Both the position numbers and the translations under genes were made by a program. Below the pieces are notes generated by a model, which saw nothing but the letters and a program-made list of their open reading frames with translations, searched no databases and was not told where the DNA came from. From the NCBI GenBank assembly GCA_031216915.1, contig CM062292.1, forward strand, positions 5,018,457-5,082,456: 64,000 nucleotides of DNA, in the 5' to 3' direction. Origin of the DNA: Pictodentalium vernedei. Taxonomy: Eukaryota; Mollusca; Scaphopoda; Dentaliida; Dentaliidae. Positions 43,319 through 55,167 of this stretch are shown here, piece after piece. The first letter of the stretch is position 1, and every line of letters starts with the position of its first letter.

Positions 43319-44090
43319 ACTGGTACCACCAATTTAAACCTCTGTGGGCTGATGTGGGCCCCAATCTACAAATGACAAGCTGTTCATTATCAGGCTTGGC
43401 CAGAGCAGGTGTACATATACGGGAACAAATTTTCATTTGAATTGTTCCCAAAATATTGTCTGCACATTTTCTACATTTCGAACAAGACACCCACCCCCTA
43501 CTAATGCGTGACATTTTCCCAGTTTAAGCCCAATATTCTCACATATAAAGCCTCCTGATGTTGTATTTATATTAAGAGTGTGATGTACAACATCATCTTT
43601 AAGGTTTGAAACACAAATGATGGTATATATTAGCTGATATATTGGTATATTTTTAAAAAATTTAAAAAATTGCACAAGTTGGAAATGCACATTTTTGGCG
43701 CACTCAAGAGACCCACCGACCCCCACGTCATGTCTTGCAAATTTTTGGTGGCCTCCCCCTGTATGAGAGCCTAAATTAAATACTAGAGCTTCCATGTTGA
43801 TTTCACCGATAGTTTTTTTTTTGTAACAGTGATCATACAATACAAAATCAATATAGAACAACTAAAATGGAGATTAAAAATAATAAGTTTTTCTAACTGG
43901 TTGAGTGCTGGAAGCCAGAATCAGACCTTTCAAAAAAATGAAGGTACCAGTACAAATGCCAACATGTTCCTTGTCCGCGTTTCATATTTAGTCAAACATA
44001 ATTAATAGTTTGTTTGTACAAATTTGTTCTATTACAAATTATTGTGGAGAGTCCATATTGGAACTTGCCAATTATTTGTAATAAAATAAT
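43319..44090. other. Unassigned region
   Basis: A minus-strand open frame of 142 codons (43433-43861) shows no recognisable domain and a low-complexity composition, so I do not call it a gene. No repeat family is seen. Confidence 0.35.
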
Positions 44091-44102
44091 ATTTTTATAC
44101 TG

Positions 44103-44292
44103 TACCAATGACCCAGACTTAGCTGGTGCTAACTCCACAAAAACCAGGGCCAAACACAAATTTTGCCCCCCAATCCCCAAAATTTGCATCCAAAACAAAA
44201 AGAAATCATGTCCTAAAGGACCTCCATAGTACGACTCTACTGCGCATGCGCAGTGACGCAGTCGTCCCGAAATTGGCGCCAAATATCATTCT
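44103..44292 (+). repeat. DIRS copy 2 left inverted terminal repeat
   Basis: Complementary to 50826-51015 essentially throughout; contains 'ctgcgcatgcgcag'. Confidence 0.9.
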
Positions 44293-45180
44293 CTGTTTGG
44301 CCCTTCATCAGTCAACATCTCACTGATCTTTGTGCTTGTAAATCTCAGTTTAAAGGATGCCAGACACGTAATTCTTGGAGAAAATGTGATTCTAAGGAGG
44401 ATAGAAGGAGGAGAGGAAAAAAGAAGTGGCAAAAAAATAATCAGGGCTGTACTTAAAATTTTTTGTTAAAATTATGTTAAGTTGCCTATTTTCGAGGCAA
44501 ACGCCTCTTGTTGTCATTCTTGCTAATTGTTGCACTGCTTATTCAGTGTTTCCTCTCCCCTAACCTTCTAAAGTCCCCCCTTGCAATTCTCCCATGCTTT
44601 TGGCATATTTTTGAGAAGTTTCATTTCTAAAATTTCCCTGGGAGAGTTGCTTGGTTACAGAATGTTTTCTGTTATTTTCCCCATAGTTACGTTTTCACCC
44701 ATGGGTGTATAACGTTTGTGTTCTGCATCTTCCATCTGATGTTCTGCAGATTCTCCCCTGGGAGTCTCTGTTTTGCATCAGATAGAGTGTAATTGAGGAC
44801 TGATTCCGGGCCAGTTTTTTCAGTGCCTGGAGTCATGTTTTCTTCTGTGTTTACACTGTTTGTTTTCATTGGCAACAGCCTTTTTTGAGGGGGGCTGTTT
44901 GTCTTTGAGGTAGTTTATCTCATTATAAGATACATTTATATTATCCGAAAGTGTCTCATTAATTATTTTATATAATTTTAAAATTTTTGACCACACTTTG
45001 CCATCGGATCCATCGGGGCTCAACGTTACTTTTCAGCAACTTGGGCTTCTCTGAAAAAATATTTTTTCAAAATTATTTTGTTTTGCAATTGTTTTTTCAT
45101 TTATTAATGGATCATGTTATTATGTATCTTTGTGTCAGGGGTTTTTGCGAGTAACTAGGACTTATTGTTGTTCCTTCACA

Positions 45181-47283
45181 ATGAAAGGAACTTGTTCAAA
45201 TTGTAATAGGAAGAAATCTTCCTCTGACTTTCATGATTATTGCATAAATTGTAGTCAGTGTTCTCGCATTAATCCCTGTCCTGTATGTGAACATTGGGAT
45301 GAGAAACATTGGAAACGTGTGTCACGATATGTTGTTTCTGGAGAAAGAGCGATGCCGGCTCTTTCTCCACAAGGTCACTCTACTCTCTCAGTTTCTATTT
45401 CAGAGGAACCAGAACAGGGTGATGTTTCCATGTTATCTTCTTCAAGTGTGCGTCCGTCGTCACAATTAAATACAGAGCTAGCGGCAAAAGTGCTCATGGA
45501 GATTAGACAAATGTCGTCTGCTAGCTCGCCCGGTGTAGCGTCCATTCACCGAATGGTTCGGCAGCCGGGTTCGTCCGATGCGGTCCAAGAGGAAATTTTG
45601 GGTGATGCGAGCACTATAAAAATAATAGATGCACACCCAGTGACGGCGGATAGTGAACGAGAACGGAGGAAGCCTTTTAGTCCGGTTCCTAGCTCGTCCA
45701 GGTCCAGCCGGGCCGCGAGCGAGAGAGGCCCCTCTCTCGTACAACAACATCTGGGACCAGATGTTGTGGTACAAAATGTGTCTTTAGCGGAGCATACGTC
45801 CGTCGCTCGGGACGCTCCGTTGTATAAGCAGTCCGCAGAGACTGTTAAGGCTTCCTCTTCTCGCCGGCGCACACGACCGCACCTTGGCTGCGTGACCTCC
45901 GATATCTTGCCAGCTTCGCCGAGGAAGGATTATTCGGCGACCAGGTCACACCATCCGGCAGCCAGGGACTCGAGACCGATGGACTCCGGATGTTCGCATA
46001 GGAAAAGTATGCGGGAGCCATCCGATGCGGAGCTGCCCTCGGCAAAGCAGCGAAAGACCGCTCCTCCGCAGGTCTCGACGTCGGACATTCTAGTGCAGAT
46101 AGCACAGCTTATCGCAGCATCCCAGCAGCCGACAGAGACGGTGTCGGATCGAGAATTATCCGACGGCGCTGGGTCGGTACGCTCCGCCGAAGCATCGGGG
46201 GCGGACGACCGGGAACATCGGGAGGTCCGACCGGATGGTGAAAGGGATACGGATGAATTGGAGCTATCCCTTTCGGAACAACACAAAGCTGCCGTAGACT
46301 TCATCCGGCACTTTCTTCCTCAAGTTGTTCCGTCGGGCCAGACTGCTGCACTTCCGGACAGGAGAATTATAGCGTCATTGGACTCTGATTTTTTCGAGCG
46401 GTTCAGGGACATCGCTCCCGAGTTTCCGTCGCAGTCCAATAATGTTGCAAGAACATTTGAATTATTGAACGACGCTATTTTTAAACTTGCTTCCAGGACA
46501 GGGAAAGCAGGCTTCTTGTCCGCAAATACTCTCAACCTGCCTTTCATTAATGCAAGGAATAAATTCGACACGGCAGGTCAGGGTATACCGAGAGTTCCTC
46601 TGCGTATGGACGACGAGGCGGAAGACTTAGAGCTATCATTACCGTCGTCAGCTTCTATTCCAACCGCAGTGTTGGAAACAGCTATTGCGTCTAACAGAGC
46701 CAATTTAGATGCCTTATCTTACGCAGATCACCTTACGAAGGCGTTATCACTGCGTCTTCAAGGGGAAGAGTTTCAGGATATACAATCCTCCTTAAGACTT
46801 CTTTCAAGGGCAGTAGCTTATTCCACGTGTAACTCCGCCCTTTCAGTGGCTAATCTGGAGTTGGTTAGACGTGACGCAGCCCTGTCTACATCCACACTAG
46901 TGGATTCTAAGGTGAAGAACTCTCTTAGAGTCGCTTCGGTCTCAGGAGATCTTCTCTTTGACGGCAAGCTTTCCGCTATTTATGATAATATTAAAAAGAA
47001 AGCTAGTGATTCTCTGTTGTTTAGATCCGCTCCTAAAAGGTCGGATTCAGCAGACACGAATAAGGCGGGCACTTCTGGGTCTTATCCGCCCAAGAGAGGT
47101 TCCTATAGAGGTTCCGGTGCGTCCTCTAGCTCTTATTCGAGAGACCGTCAGGATAGCGACTCTCGTTCGGGACGTCCTTCAGGCCGGGACAATCGGTCGG
47201 ACGCCCCGAGGTCGACGAGGCGAGGTGCGGGTCGTGGAAGACGTGGTTTCTCCTACCGCAGGCCTCGCAGATCCAGGAGGTGA
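45181..47283 (+). CDS. DIRS copy 2 gag-like part
   Basis: ATG at 45181; same Cys/His cluster at the N-terminus (MKGTCSNCNRKK) and the same Arg/Gly/Ser tail as copy 1. Element part, no host role inferred. Confidence 0.7.
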   Translation: MKGTCSNCNRKKSSSDFHDYCINCSQCSRINPCPVCEHWDEKHWKRVSRYVVSGERAMPALSPQGHSTLSVSISEEPEQGDVSMLSSSSVRPSSQLNTELAAKVLMEIRQMSSASSPGVASIHRMVRQPGSSDAVQEEILGDASTIKIIDAHPVTADSERERRKPFSPVPSSSRSSRAASERGPSLVQQHLGPDVVVQNVSLAEHTSVARDAPLYKQSAETVKASSSRRRTRPHLGCVTSDILPASPRKDYSATRSHHPAARDSRPMDSGCSHRKSMREPSDAELPSAKQRKTAPPQVSTSDILVQIAQLIAASQQPTETVSDRELSDGAGSVRSAEASGADDREHREVRPDGERDTDELELSLSEQHKAAVDFIRHFLPQVVPSGQTAALPDRRIIASLDSDFFERFRDIAPEFPSQSNNVARTFELLNDAIFKLASRTGKAGFLSANTLNLPFINARNKFDTAGQGIPRVPLRMDDEAEDLELSLPSSASIPTAVLETAIASNRANLDALSYADHLTKALSLRLQGEEFQDIQSSLRLLSRAVAYSTCNSALSVANLELVRRDAALSTSTLVDSKVKNSLRVASVSGDLLFDGKLSAIYDNIKKKASDSLLFRSAPKRSDSADTNKAGTSGSYPPKRGSYRGSGASSSSYSRDRQDSDSRSGRPSGRDNRSDAPRSTRRGAGRGRRGFSYRRPRRSRR

Positions 47284-47365
47284 TGGCTCAAACCTCTATC
47301 GCGTTCCGGTTGGCGGAAGGTTGTCGAGTTTTTCTCAAGAGTGGGCGTCGATTACGGACGACCCT

Positions 47366-49110
47366 TGGGTGAGAGGAGTGACTTCGGAAGGTCTAAAGAT
47401 ATCCTTCAAACGAAAGCCTCCATTAACTCGAAGTCCAAAGTGGACTCATCTTCCGTCAAACCCTCAGAAAAGAGACGCTCTGCTATCAGAGGTGCAGTCT
47501 CTTTTAATGAAGAACGCGGTAGAGGTCGTAGAAAACCAGGAATCGCTGGGATTCTACAGCCATCTGTTTTTGGTTCCGAAACCAGACGGCTCGTTCCGTC
47601 CAGTCATAGATTTGAGCTGGATAAACAAGCTGATCATCGCTCCGAAGTTTTATATGGAGACGATTCGATCGGTCAGAGCGAGTATTCGGGTGAACGATTA
47701 TGCAACGAGCATAGATCTCAAAGATGCGTACTTTCACGTCATGGTACATCCGACATTCCGAAAGTATCTACGCTTCGCAGTCCTAGGAGTGGTGTATCAG
47801 TTCCGGGCCATGTGCTTCGGATTGAATCTAGCACCCTGGGCTTTCACTCGAGTAATGAACTCGGTAATGATTTACTTCCGAGCTCATTCGTCTGCGGTAA
47901 CGTCGGCCTACCTGGACGACATTCTTCAGAGGTACGGCAACGAGTTAACGCTTCAGAACGATGTTCAGAATCTTCTTCTATTGCTCCGACGTCTCGGTTT
48001 CATAGTAAACGAGGAGAAGTCGGATCTGGTGCCGTCCAAGTCATTCACTCATCTGGGAATGAGCTTCGAGACGCACAACAATCTCGTTCGTCTGCCGTTA
48101 ACCAGAGCGAAATTAGTCAGTTGTTACGCTCGCTATTGTCTAAATACAGACAAAGTCACAGCGAGAGAATTTATGAGACTGATAGGTCTGTGCGGAGCCG
48201 CTGCGGATCTCATTCCGATGGGACGGCTACGCACACGGCCTCTTCAAATTTTCTTGACTCAGAATTGGAGTGTGAAAATTCATTCGCTCGATGTAGACGT
48301 TCTCTTGTCAGATCAAGTGAAACAAGAGATTCAGACTTGGGCAAACATTCAGTGGTTAACTCAAGGAGTTCCGCTGCAGTTGCCGGATCCGAGTTTTACG
48401 ATGCTCATGTCCAAATCCTATCCGACAATACGACAGTAGTGGCGTATATACGGAATCAGGGAGGCACTCATTCAGTTCCGTTGTTCAATCTAACGGAAAG
48501 AATCCTTCTGTTTGCGTTGGAACATCACGTTCTTCTTTCGGTCCGTCACATACCGGGTCGTCTGAATGTGCTAGCAGACTCCCTTTCTCGAAAGGGTCGC
48601 TTGTTGCCGTCGGAGTGGACTCTCAACAAACAAGTATTCAATCAGATTTGCTACCAATGGGAAGGCCAATGATAGACTTATTTGCGACACATCTCAACAA
48701 TCAGCTGCAGACGTATGTGTCCCCGTGTCCGGATCCAAGAGCATTTGCTGTAGACGCTCTATCGATCCCTTGGGACGGAATGATAGGATATGCGTATCCT
48801 CCAGCGCCGTTAATTCAACAAGTATTGCTAAAGATAAAACAATCTCAATGCAAGATTCTGTTGGTAGCATCTCTGTCGCCACAGAGACCGTGGATAAATC
48901 TACTCAGGTGTCTGTTGTGGGACCTACCGCGGAAGCTCCCTCCACGAGAGGATCTTCTTTGGCAGGGGAAATCGCGCCAACTGCATCACAACCCGCAAGG
49001 TCTCAACCTTCACGTTTTTCCGTTGTGCGGTCCTTCTTGCATGGCAAGCACTTTACAGGACGAGCAGTGGACGCGATTTCTAACTGTAGGAGGACCTCCT
49101 CTTCGCTAAA
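47366..49110 (+). pseudogene. DIRS copy 2 reverse transcriptase / RNase H region (broken)
   Basis: The RT blocks including YLDD are recognisable, as is the C-terminal DIRS domain. As a whole the region is not intact. Confidence 0.75.
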
Positions 49111-50065
49111 CTATGCGGCTAAGTGGAAGGTTTTCCGTCGTTGGTGTAGGGATCATTCTGTTGATATATTTGATCCCTCTATACCAGACATTGCTAACTT
49201 TCTAGTATACTTGTTTGACGAAATCAAACTGCAACCGGTTACTATAAAGGGTTATAGATCTATGTTATCTGATACCTATGCACATCATGATAGTTTACAA
49301 ATTGGATCTAATGTCTCTTTATCGAAATTGGTTAGAAACTTTTCGATAAATAGACCCAGAACTCTTAGATTAATTCCTAAGTGGAATTTAGCTTGGGTTC
49401 TCCTTAAATTGAAGGAAAAGCCATTTGAACCTCTTGGGACAGTAGATTTCAAATTCTTATCTTATAAGACAGCTTTTCTCTTAGCTTTCTCTTCTGCCAG
49501 AAGAGTCAGTGAGCTTCATGCACTATCGGTGGATGATTCTCATTATCGTAGTGTTGGGAACACTATCACCTTCACTACTAACGTCGGTTTTTTAGCTAAG
49601 AATCAGGCTCCTAATAAATATCCGGAACCTATTGTTATTAAGGCTCTTCCGTCTTCAGACGGGCGTAGGCCTTTACTCTGTCCTGTTAGAGCACTACGTA
49701 TCTATAAACAGAGATCTCAGTTCATCAGAAAGGGACGGAAACGTTTCTTTCTGTCTTTGATGCCTAATAGAAAGGACATTTCAGTCCATTCTATTGCTAG
49801 ATGGATTCAGTTAACTATCCGTACTGCGTATGAAGATTTATCTTCTTCTCAGCAGTCTGTGCTTAAGATTTCTGCTCATGAAGTAAGAGCTCTTTCTACT
49901 TCCTGGGCTTATGCTAATAGTGTTGCTATTACAGATTTAATGAAGGCTGCTTATTGGTCTCAGCCATCCACATTTACTAATTTTTATCTCAGAAATATTG
50001 AGTCCATTTCTGGAGACCTGCATTGTTTAGGTCCGTTATCTGTTGCTCAGAATGTCGTCCACTAA
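49090..50065 (+). CDS. DIRS copy 2 tyrosine recombinase domain
   Basis: The domain from NYAAKWKVFRRWC to the end is preserved, with Arg in SSARRVSELHAL, HEVR and Tyr in TNFYLRN. The true start is unresolved. Confidence 0.75.
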
Positions 50066-50663
50066 ACAGTTGCAACTATAGTTATGCAGGCTTTCTGTTC
50101 CGGCAGTGACTCCGTCCGGCTGCCCTCTTCGCTCTGGGCTATTTGACCCAGGGCAAGGGGAAGGGGGGGGGGCGGGTGTTCCCTTAGGTCACCTGCTTTA
50201 TAGTGAAAAGCAAGGGAATGCCTCCTCCAAGACAGTATTTCTGAGTCGCTTCCGGGATGGTTTTAAAGTGTAATATTAATGTTTAATTTCATTCATGTCT
50301 TATTTTTAAAGTGTAGCTCGGTGTGAAGCATTTGTATATGTCAAGTGTCAAACGGGCTTTAATATACAATACTCGGACACTTTTAAATGATTATAAAGAG
50401 TCTCAATTCTCTGGACTACTTTATTTATTGGCTTGTTTTAATATTAATTAGTATAAAGGTTATACTGGATATTAATAGAGAACATGAATGTTATTGTGCT
50501 CAATTATTAAGGGTAGTGTATCTTTCTAATTTAAATATTAAATAAGAAAGATACATGTAAAGCCTAATACTCCTTTTCTCCTTAAGGGGTTATCTCTTTA
50601 TTTTATAATTGAGCTTATTGGATTTTCCTCTATGTCCTAGGCCCTCCAGCCTGTTTACTATTC

Positions 50664-50751
50664 AGCTAAGTCTGGGTCATTGGTACAGTATAAAAATGTT
50701 AAAAAATTTATAGTAATTTATATATTTTTTATACTTACCAATGACCCAGAC
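50664..50751 (+). repeat. DIRS copy 2 internal complementary region
   Basis: Fused reverse complements of the element's left end (34 bp) and right end (54 bp), as in copy 1. Confidence 0.9.
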
Positions 50752-50825
50752 GGGGATGGCCCTCCCTGAGTTGGGAACTCTTGCCTCCCCGCTGAGTACA
50801 TAGCGCTGACCAGGCACTGCCAGTA

Positions 50826-51015
50826 AGAATGATATTTGGCGCCAATTTCGGGACGACTGCGTCACTGCGCATGCGCAGTAGAGTCGTACTATGGAGGTCC
50901 TTTAGGACATGATTTCTTTTTGTTTTGGATGCAAATTTTGGGGATTGGGGGGCAAAATTTGTGTTTGGCCCTGGTTTTTGTGGAGTTAGCACCAGCTAAG
51001 TCTGGGTCATTGGTA
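50826..51015 (-). repeat. DIRS copy 2 right inverted terminal repeat
   Basis: Inverse of 44103-44292. The element extends on to 'taaattttttaac' at 51053. Confidence 0.9.
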
Positions 51016-51182
51016 AGTATAAAAAATATATAAATTACTATAAATTTTTTAACTTTTGATGAAATTTAGACCACTAAAACTTATTTATCTAGCTCTCAAC
51101 CAGTTAAAATAAATATTTATTTTGTACATACATATGAGAATTGTGTCGCATTTCTCAAAAATAACAATACTGTATCAATGTA

Positions 51183-51496
51183 CAGTTAAAACTAGAAGTC
51201 CTGTCATGAATAGTGCGCTTATCTAGGCTTAATTGCGCGTTGGAATTGCGCGCAATTGCCATATCGAATGTCATCCAAAGCACGGCAGGTTCTCCCAGTT
51301 ACTCATAGCAAACACAAGCAATGTTTCTGCCAATGGACCTCCGGGTTACCCGGAGGTCCATTGGCTGAAACATTGCTTGTGCACAGGCCATATGTACAGA
51401 ATTTGATAGCTTTACTGGGGCCATGACGCGTACATTAACGCGCATATCAACGTGCTATTTGTGCGCATTTCATGACAGGACTTCTAGTTTTAACTG
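51183..51496 (-). mobile_element. Tc1/mariner-type MITE, copy 7
   Basis: TA-flanked, intact ends, perfect central palindrome; 130 bp after DIRS copy 2. Confidence 0.9.
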
Positions 51497-51855
51497 TAGA
51501 CACCATATATCATCATCACAAGTTGCGACGTGATACCGCTAAAATCACACCCTATGATAGTTTTATACATTTTAAATTTTCGCGGGCTGAAAAAACAAAT
51601 GTTCCAGTGCTTGAGAATCAAAAGATTAATTTTCTTTAGCCTACTGTAATGGTGTTTTCTGGGTGTCCATGCCACACATTGTTAATGGGAAGATATAGCA
51701 GGATGCAACTTATACACAACATATGTACCACCACTAGGCAGTGTGTCACATACAAAATTTATGGAGGGGTCACCAAGGTCAAGGTCACAGATAGAGGTCA
51801 GCACATGGAATCAGCATGTAGGGAGTAGATACCTCAGTGAAACTTATAGAACCTA
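51497..51855. repeat. Spacer with diverged module repeat
   Basis: The part from about 51715 ('ccaaggtcaaggtcacagat', 'ggaatcagcatg') has two relatives at 54080-54340. Nothing else is recognised. Confidence 0.45.
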
Positions 51856-52043
51856 CAGTACAGTCGTCGAGAAGTGCCCAGATTTTACGCATGCATGGAT
51901 TTTTATCACGCATATATCCCACGGAAGTCAACACGCAATAATGCCATGAATGGCAAAATCCAGTACGATCCGCCTTCGTGAAGTCACGTGAAGGTGATTA
52001 ATATAACATCCACTGTCTATGAAAATTGAGTAGTATGCAGTTA

Positions 52044-52357
52044 CAGTTAAAACTAGAAGTCCTGTCAGGAAATGCGCACAAATAGCACGTCGATCTGCGT
52101 GATAATCTATGCATTATGACCATAGTAAGGCTATCAAATTCTGTACATATGACCTGTGCACAAGCAATGTTTCAGCCAATGGACCTCCGGGCAACTCGGA
52201 GGTCCATTAGCAGAAACATTGCCTGTGTTTGCTATGAGTAACCAGGAGAACCTGCCGTGCTTTGGATGCCATTCGATATGGCAATTGCTCACAATTCCTA
52301 CGCGCAATTAAGCCTAGATAAGCGAACAGTTCATGACAGGACTTCTAGTTTTAACTG
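52044..52357 (+). mobile_element. Tc1/mariner-type MITE, copy 8
   Basis: TA-flanked, typical ends and a slightly degraded central palindrome. Confidence 0.9.
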
Positions 52358-52699
52358 TAATCCTGTTTGCGAACTTACACGATAATCGGGTGATGGTCAA
52401 GTTGCACTGTGAGCTGGATAATATATAAAAAATCATGTTCGCTGAAACTGAGTGAGAGTTTGTATTTGTCTTTTTACATGTAAGCTTGAAACAGAAAAAA
52501 ATACAGTTTACACTTATTTCCACCGTTCGTGCAGGTGTAAGTTTATGAGTGGTGTGTTTCCATTAATAAAATAAATCCTCATGTTTGTGTTCGGTCTTGT
52601 TCTGTATTAGTCGACTTGCTTCACCGATCCAGTCCCCCCTACCCCCCAGTACTTGACTCATGTAAAAAAAAAAAAATTCCCATATCCCCATGGAAACCC

Positions 52700-53930
52700 T
52701 GGGAGCTAAAAATAGAAATATTTTCAAATGCTCATATTTCCCAAATCACACGGAACAGAGAGCTGTTATTTGGTATGAAGTATCCTTAGGACCAGTAGAA
52801 TTGAATGGTAAAAAATTGAATTAGGTGTTCTGTAATGGGTATCGAAAAAATGCTGAGTCAGCATATTTGCAAAAATTTTAAAAAATCTTTCCTCCAGAAC
52901 CAATCATCAGAATCTTTCAATATTTGGTATACAGCATTCATAGGGGTGTCAGATAGATGTTTGTTAAAATAAAGCCCATTCGTTCATATTTGGGCTCAAT
53001 ACAAGAGCCCGAGTTTTTAACGTAGGGTAATATGGGGAATATTCTTTAAAAATCTTCTTCTTCAGAACCACCAGTCAGAATCTTTTAATGTTTGGTATAC
53101 ATCATTGTTATGAGAGTCAGATTCAAGATTGTTCAAACCAAGTCCTTAGGTTAATATTTGGGCTTCCTACAGAAGCCCAAATTTTAACTTTGTTCAATAT
53201 GGGGGAAAATTTTAAAAAATCTTCTTTTTCAGATCCACCAGTCAGAATGCTTTCATATTTGGTATGCAACATCTCTAGGGTGGTGGTGGAGGGGGGGGGG
53301 GGGGGTCAGATTCAAGTTTGTTCAAATGAGATCCCTATAGTTATACATTTGGGCTCGCTATGGTAGCCCAAATTTTTACTTAGTGTGATATGAAGAAATT
53401 TCTTTAAAAATCTTCTTCTTCAGATCCACCAGTCGGAATGCTTTCATATTTGGTATACAACATCTAGAGGGGATCAGATTCAAGTTTGTTCAATTCGAGT
53501 GCCTGGGTTAATATTTGGGCTCCATATACATGGGAACCTGAAATTTAACTTAATACAATATGGGGAATATTCTTTAAAAATCTTCTTCTTCTGATCCAGT
53601 CAGAATGCTTTCATATTTGGTATACAACATCTTTAGGGGGGTCAGATTCAAGTTTGTTCAAATCGGATCCATAGGTTAATATTTGGGCTCGCTATGGTAG
53701 CGCAAATTTTAACTTAGTGCAATATGAAGACATTTCTTTAAAATTTCTCTTCTTCAGATCCAACAGTCAGAATGCCTTCATATTTGGTACTCAACATCTC
53801 TAGGGAAGTCAGATGCAACTGTGTTCAAATCGAGAGCCTGGGTTAATATTTGGGCTTCCTATGGTAGCCGGAATTGGCCATGTTGCTGAAGAATTAAAAA
53901 TTTTGTATTCAGTACCCTCTAGAGGTGTGT
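52700..53930 (+). repeat. Module array type D (about 175-bp units)
   Basis: Units start near 'cttcttcttcagatccacca' (53049, 53224, about 53414, 53584, 53750) and share 'catatttggtatacaacatc', 'agattcaagtttgttcaaat' and 'atatttgggctc'. The same module fills 60050-61480. A G-run sits at 53290-53305. Confidence 0.75.
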
Positions 53931-54344
53931 AAGATTAATCCAAATAGGTTGTATCAAGGGGCTTCATAGGGGAGCTCTACATTTATTTTTCTTTTGTGTG
54001 TTGTTTTTACTGGGTAAAAAACGTAACGCTTCATCACAGGAGTCATGCAAGCGTGGAATTCTCGACGACTGTACTGTATGGAGCAACACCTGATGGTATT
54101 TCACATACAAAATTCACAACCTTCCCACCAAGGTCAAGATCATAGGTAGAGATCAAAATCAACAGATGGAGTCAGCATGCACATTTACTTTTTTGAGGAA
54201 AGGAGATATCACAATGAAACTAACACAACATATGGACCACCACTAGATGTTGTAACACATACCAAATTCATGACCGATCCGCAAAGATCAAGTCAAGGTC
54301 ACAGACAGGGGCAAACACATGAAATCAGCATGCTCATCAACTTT

Positions 54345-54475
54345 TTCAAGCTCCTTCCAACGATGGGTCACCTGATATGGTTTTGTTGAATTTGTTAAAA
54401 AAAAATTCTACTGTGCAATTTGTATATTATGAGGTGGATGTAGCCGATTTGTTAGGTAAAGGGTTGCTCAGTTGG
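54345..54475. repeat. piggyBac-type MITE half
   Basis: 'cacctgatatggttttgttg' and 'gatttgttaggtaaagggtt' match the right half of the copies at 40917 and 56561; the left half is missing. Confidence 0.6.
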
Positions 54476-54667
54476 TGGAACAGAGGCATGGTGTTGTCTA
54501 CTTGCAAAAAGTAGAAACTGTGGGTGCAATGGTGCACAAGAGTAACAGCTCCTCTCAAAATCGAAGAATGGAAAAAATGCAACAAATTTTTTTGTGATTA
54601 TTCTAAAACTAAACTTCTAAAACTATTCTGAAAGGTAAGTAGTGTAGGAATAAACTTCACATATCCC

Positions 54668-54744
54668 ATTAATCCTTTACACAATGAATCACCTGAATCC
54701 ACCCGCGTAATATGCAAATTCAGCAGTTGAAAAAATATTATTAA
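54668..54744. repeat. piggyBac-type MITE fragment cut by another MITE
   Basis: 'cgcgtaatatgcaaattcag' and 'cagttgaaaaaatattatt' match the left arm of the copy at 56561. The PIF/Harbinger-type MITE starts right at its inner edge. Confidence 0.65.
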
Positions 54745-55128
54745 GGCCTAAAAAAATAAAAAAATCTGTTTCTCAGGCCCTCCTGCATGGTCCTTTTGGC
54801 TGCCACATACTCTCTTTTTATAACCAATTTAAACTTTAAAAAAATTAAAATTAAATGGTTTATGTCTATGTCTAATATTTTACCCAAGTTAAAAAAATTG
54901 ATGAATTTGTCCTTTGAGTGCAAGAAGGCTTTGCAATGCTTTAGGGATGAAATACACCACCACCCATGCTATTCTGTAGATTAGGGGGCCTGAAACTTGA
55001 ACCAAGAACGTGAACTTTTGATGGCAAAGAAGTAATTACTGAAATAAAAAATAAAATAAAAAATCGCTCGCCCGCATGCAATTTCACAAATAATGGCCTG
55101 AGAAACAGAAGATCTACTTTGTGTGGCC
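54745..55128 (+). mobile_element. PIF/Harbinger-type MITE, copy without array
   Basis: GGCCTAAAAA...TGTGTGGCC with TAA on both sides (54742-54744, 55129-55131). It matches the outer parts of 41431-42520 but has no tandem expansion and only one palindrome arm. Confidence 0.8.
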
Positions 55129-55167
55129 TAATAAACTAATCAGTAATGTAATCAATTACTTTCTCTA

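Larger units (their letters stand above)
44091..51053 (+). mobile_element. DIRS-type retrotransposon, copy 2 (broken)
   Basis: Same family, part order and orientation as copy 1, and about 97% identical by eye. It lies in MTFMT intron 1 in sense with the gene. Its ITRs (44103-44292 and 50826-51015) and internal complementary region (50664-50751) look intact, and the gag-like and recombinase parts are well preserved. The coding interior has about one break, so it is not expected to act alone. It is young by similarity. No flanking duplication, as usual for DIRS. Confidence 0.9.
51856..54076. mobile_element. Putative TA-flanked transposon with long inner array
   Basis: The ends CAGTACAGTCGTCGAGAA and TTCTCGACGACTGTACTG are inverse and flanked by TA (51854-51855, 54077-54078), fitting Tc1/mariner or pogo ends. 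Weaker inverted similarity continues inward ('gcatgcatgg' against 'cttgcatgac'). No transposase is seen. It encloses MITE copy 8 and a type D module array. The two ends could also belong to separate damaged elements. Confidence 0.5.

Noticed and set aside
43433-43861. 142-codon minus-strand frame
   Set aside because: Biased composition, no recognisable motif, surrounded by repeats.
32880-51053. LTR retrotransposon interpretation of the two 7-kb elements
   Set aside because: No long terminal direct repeats; inverted ends, an internal complementary region and a tyrosine recombinase point to DIRS.
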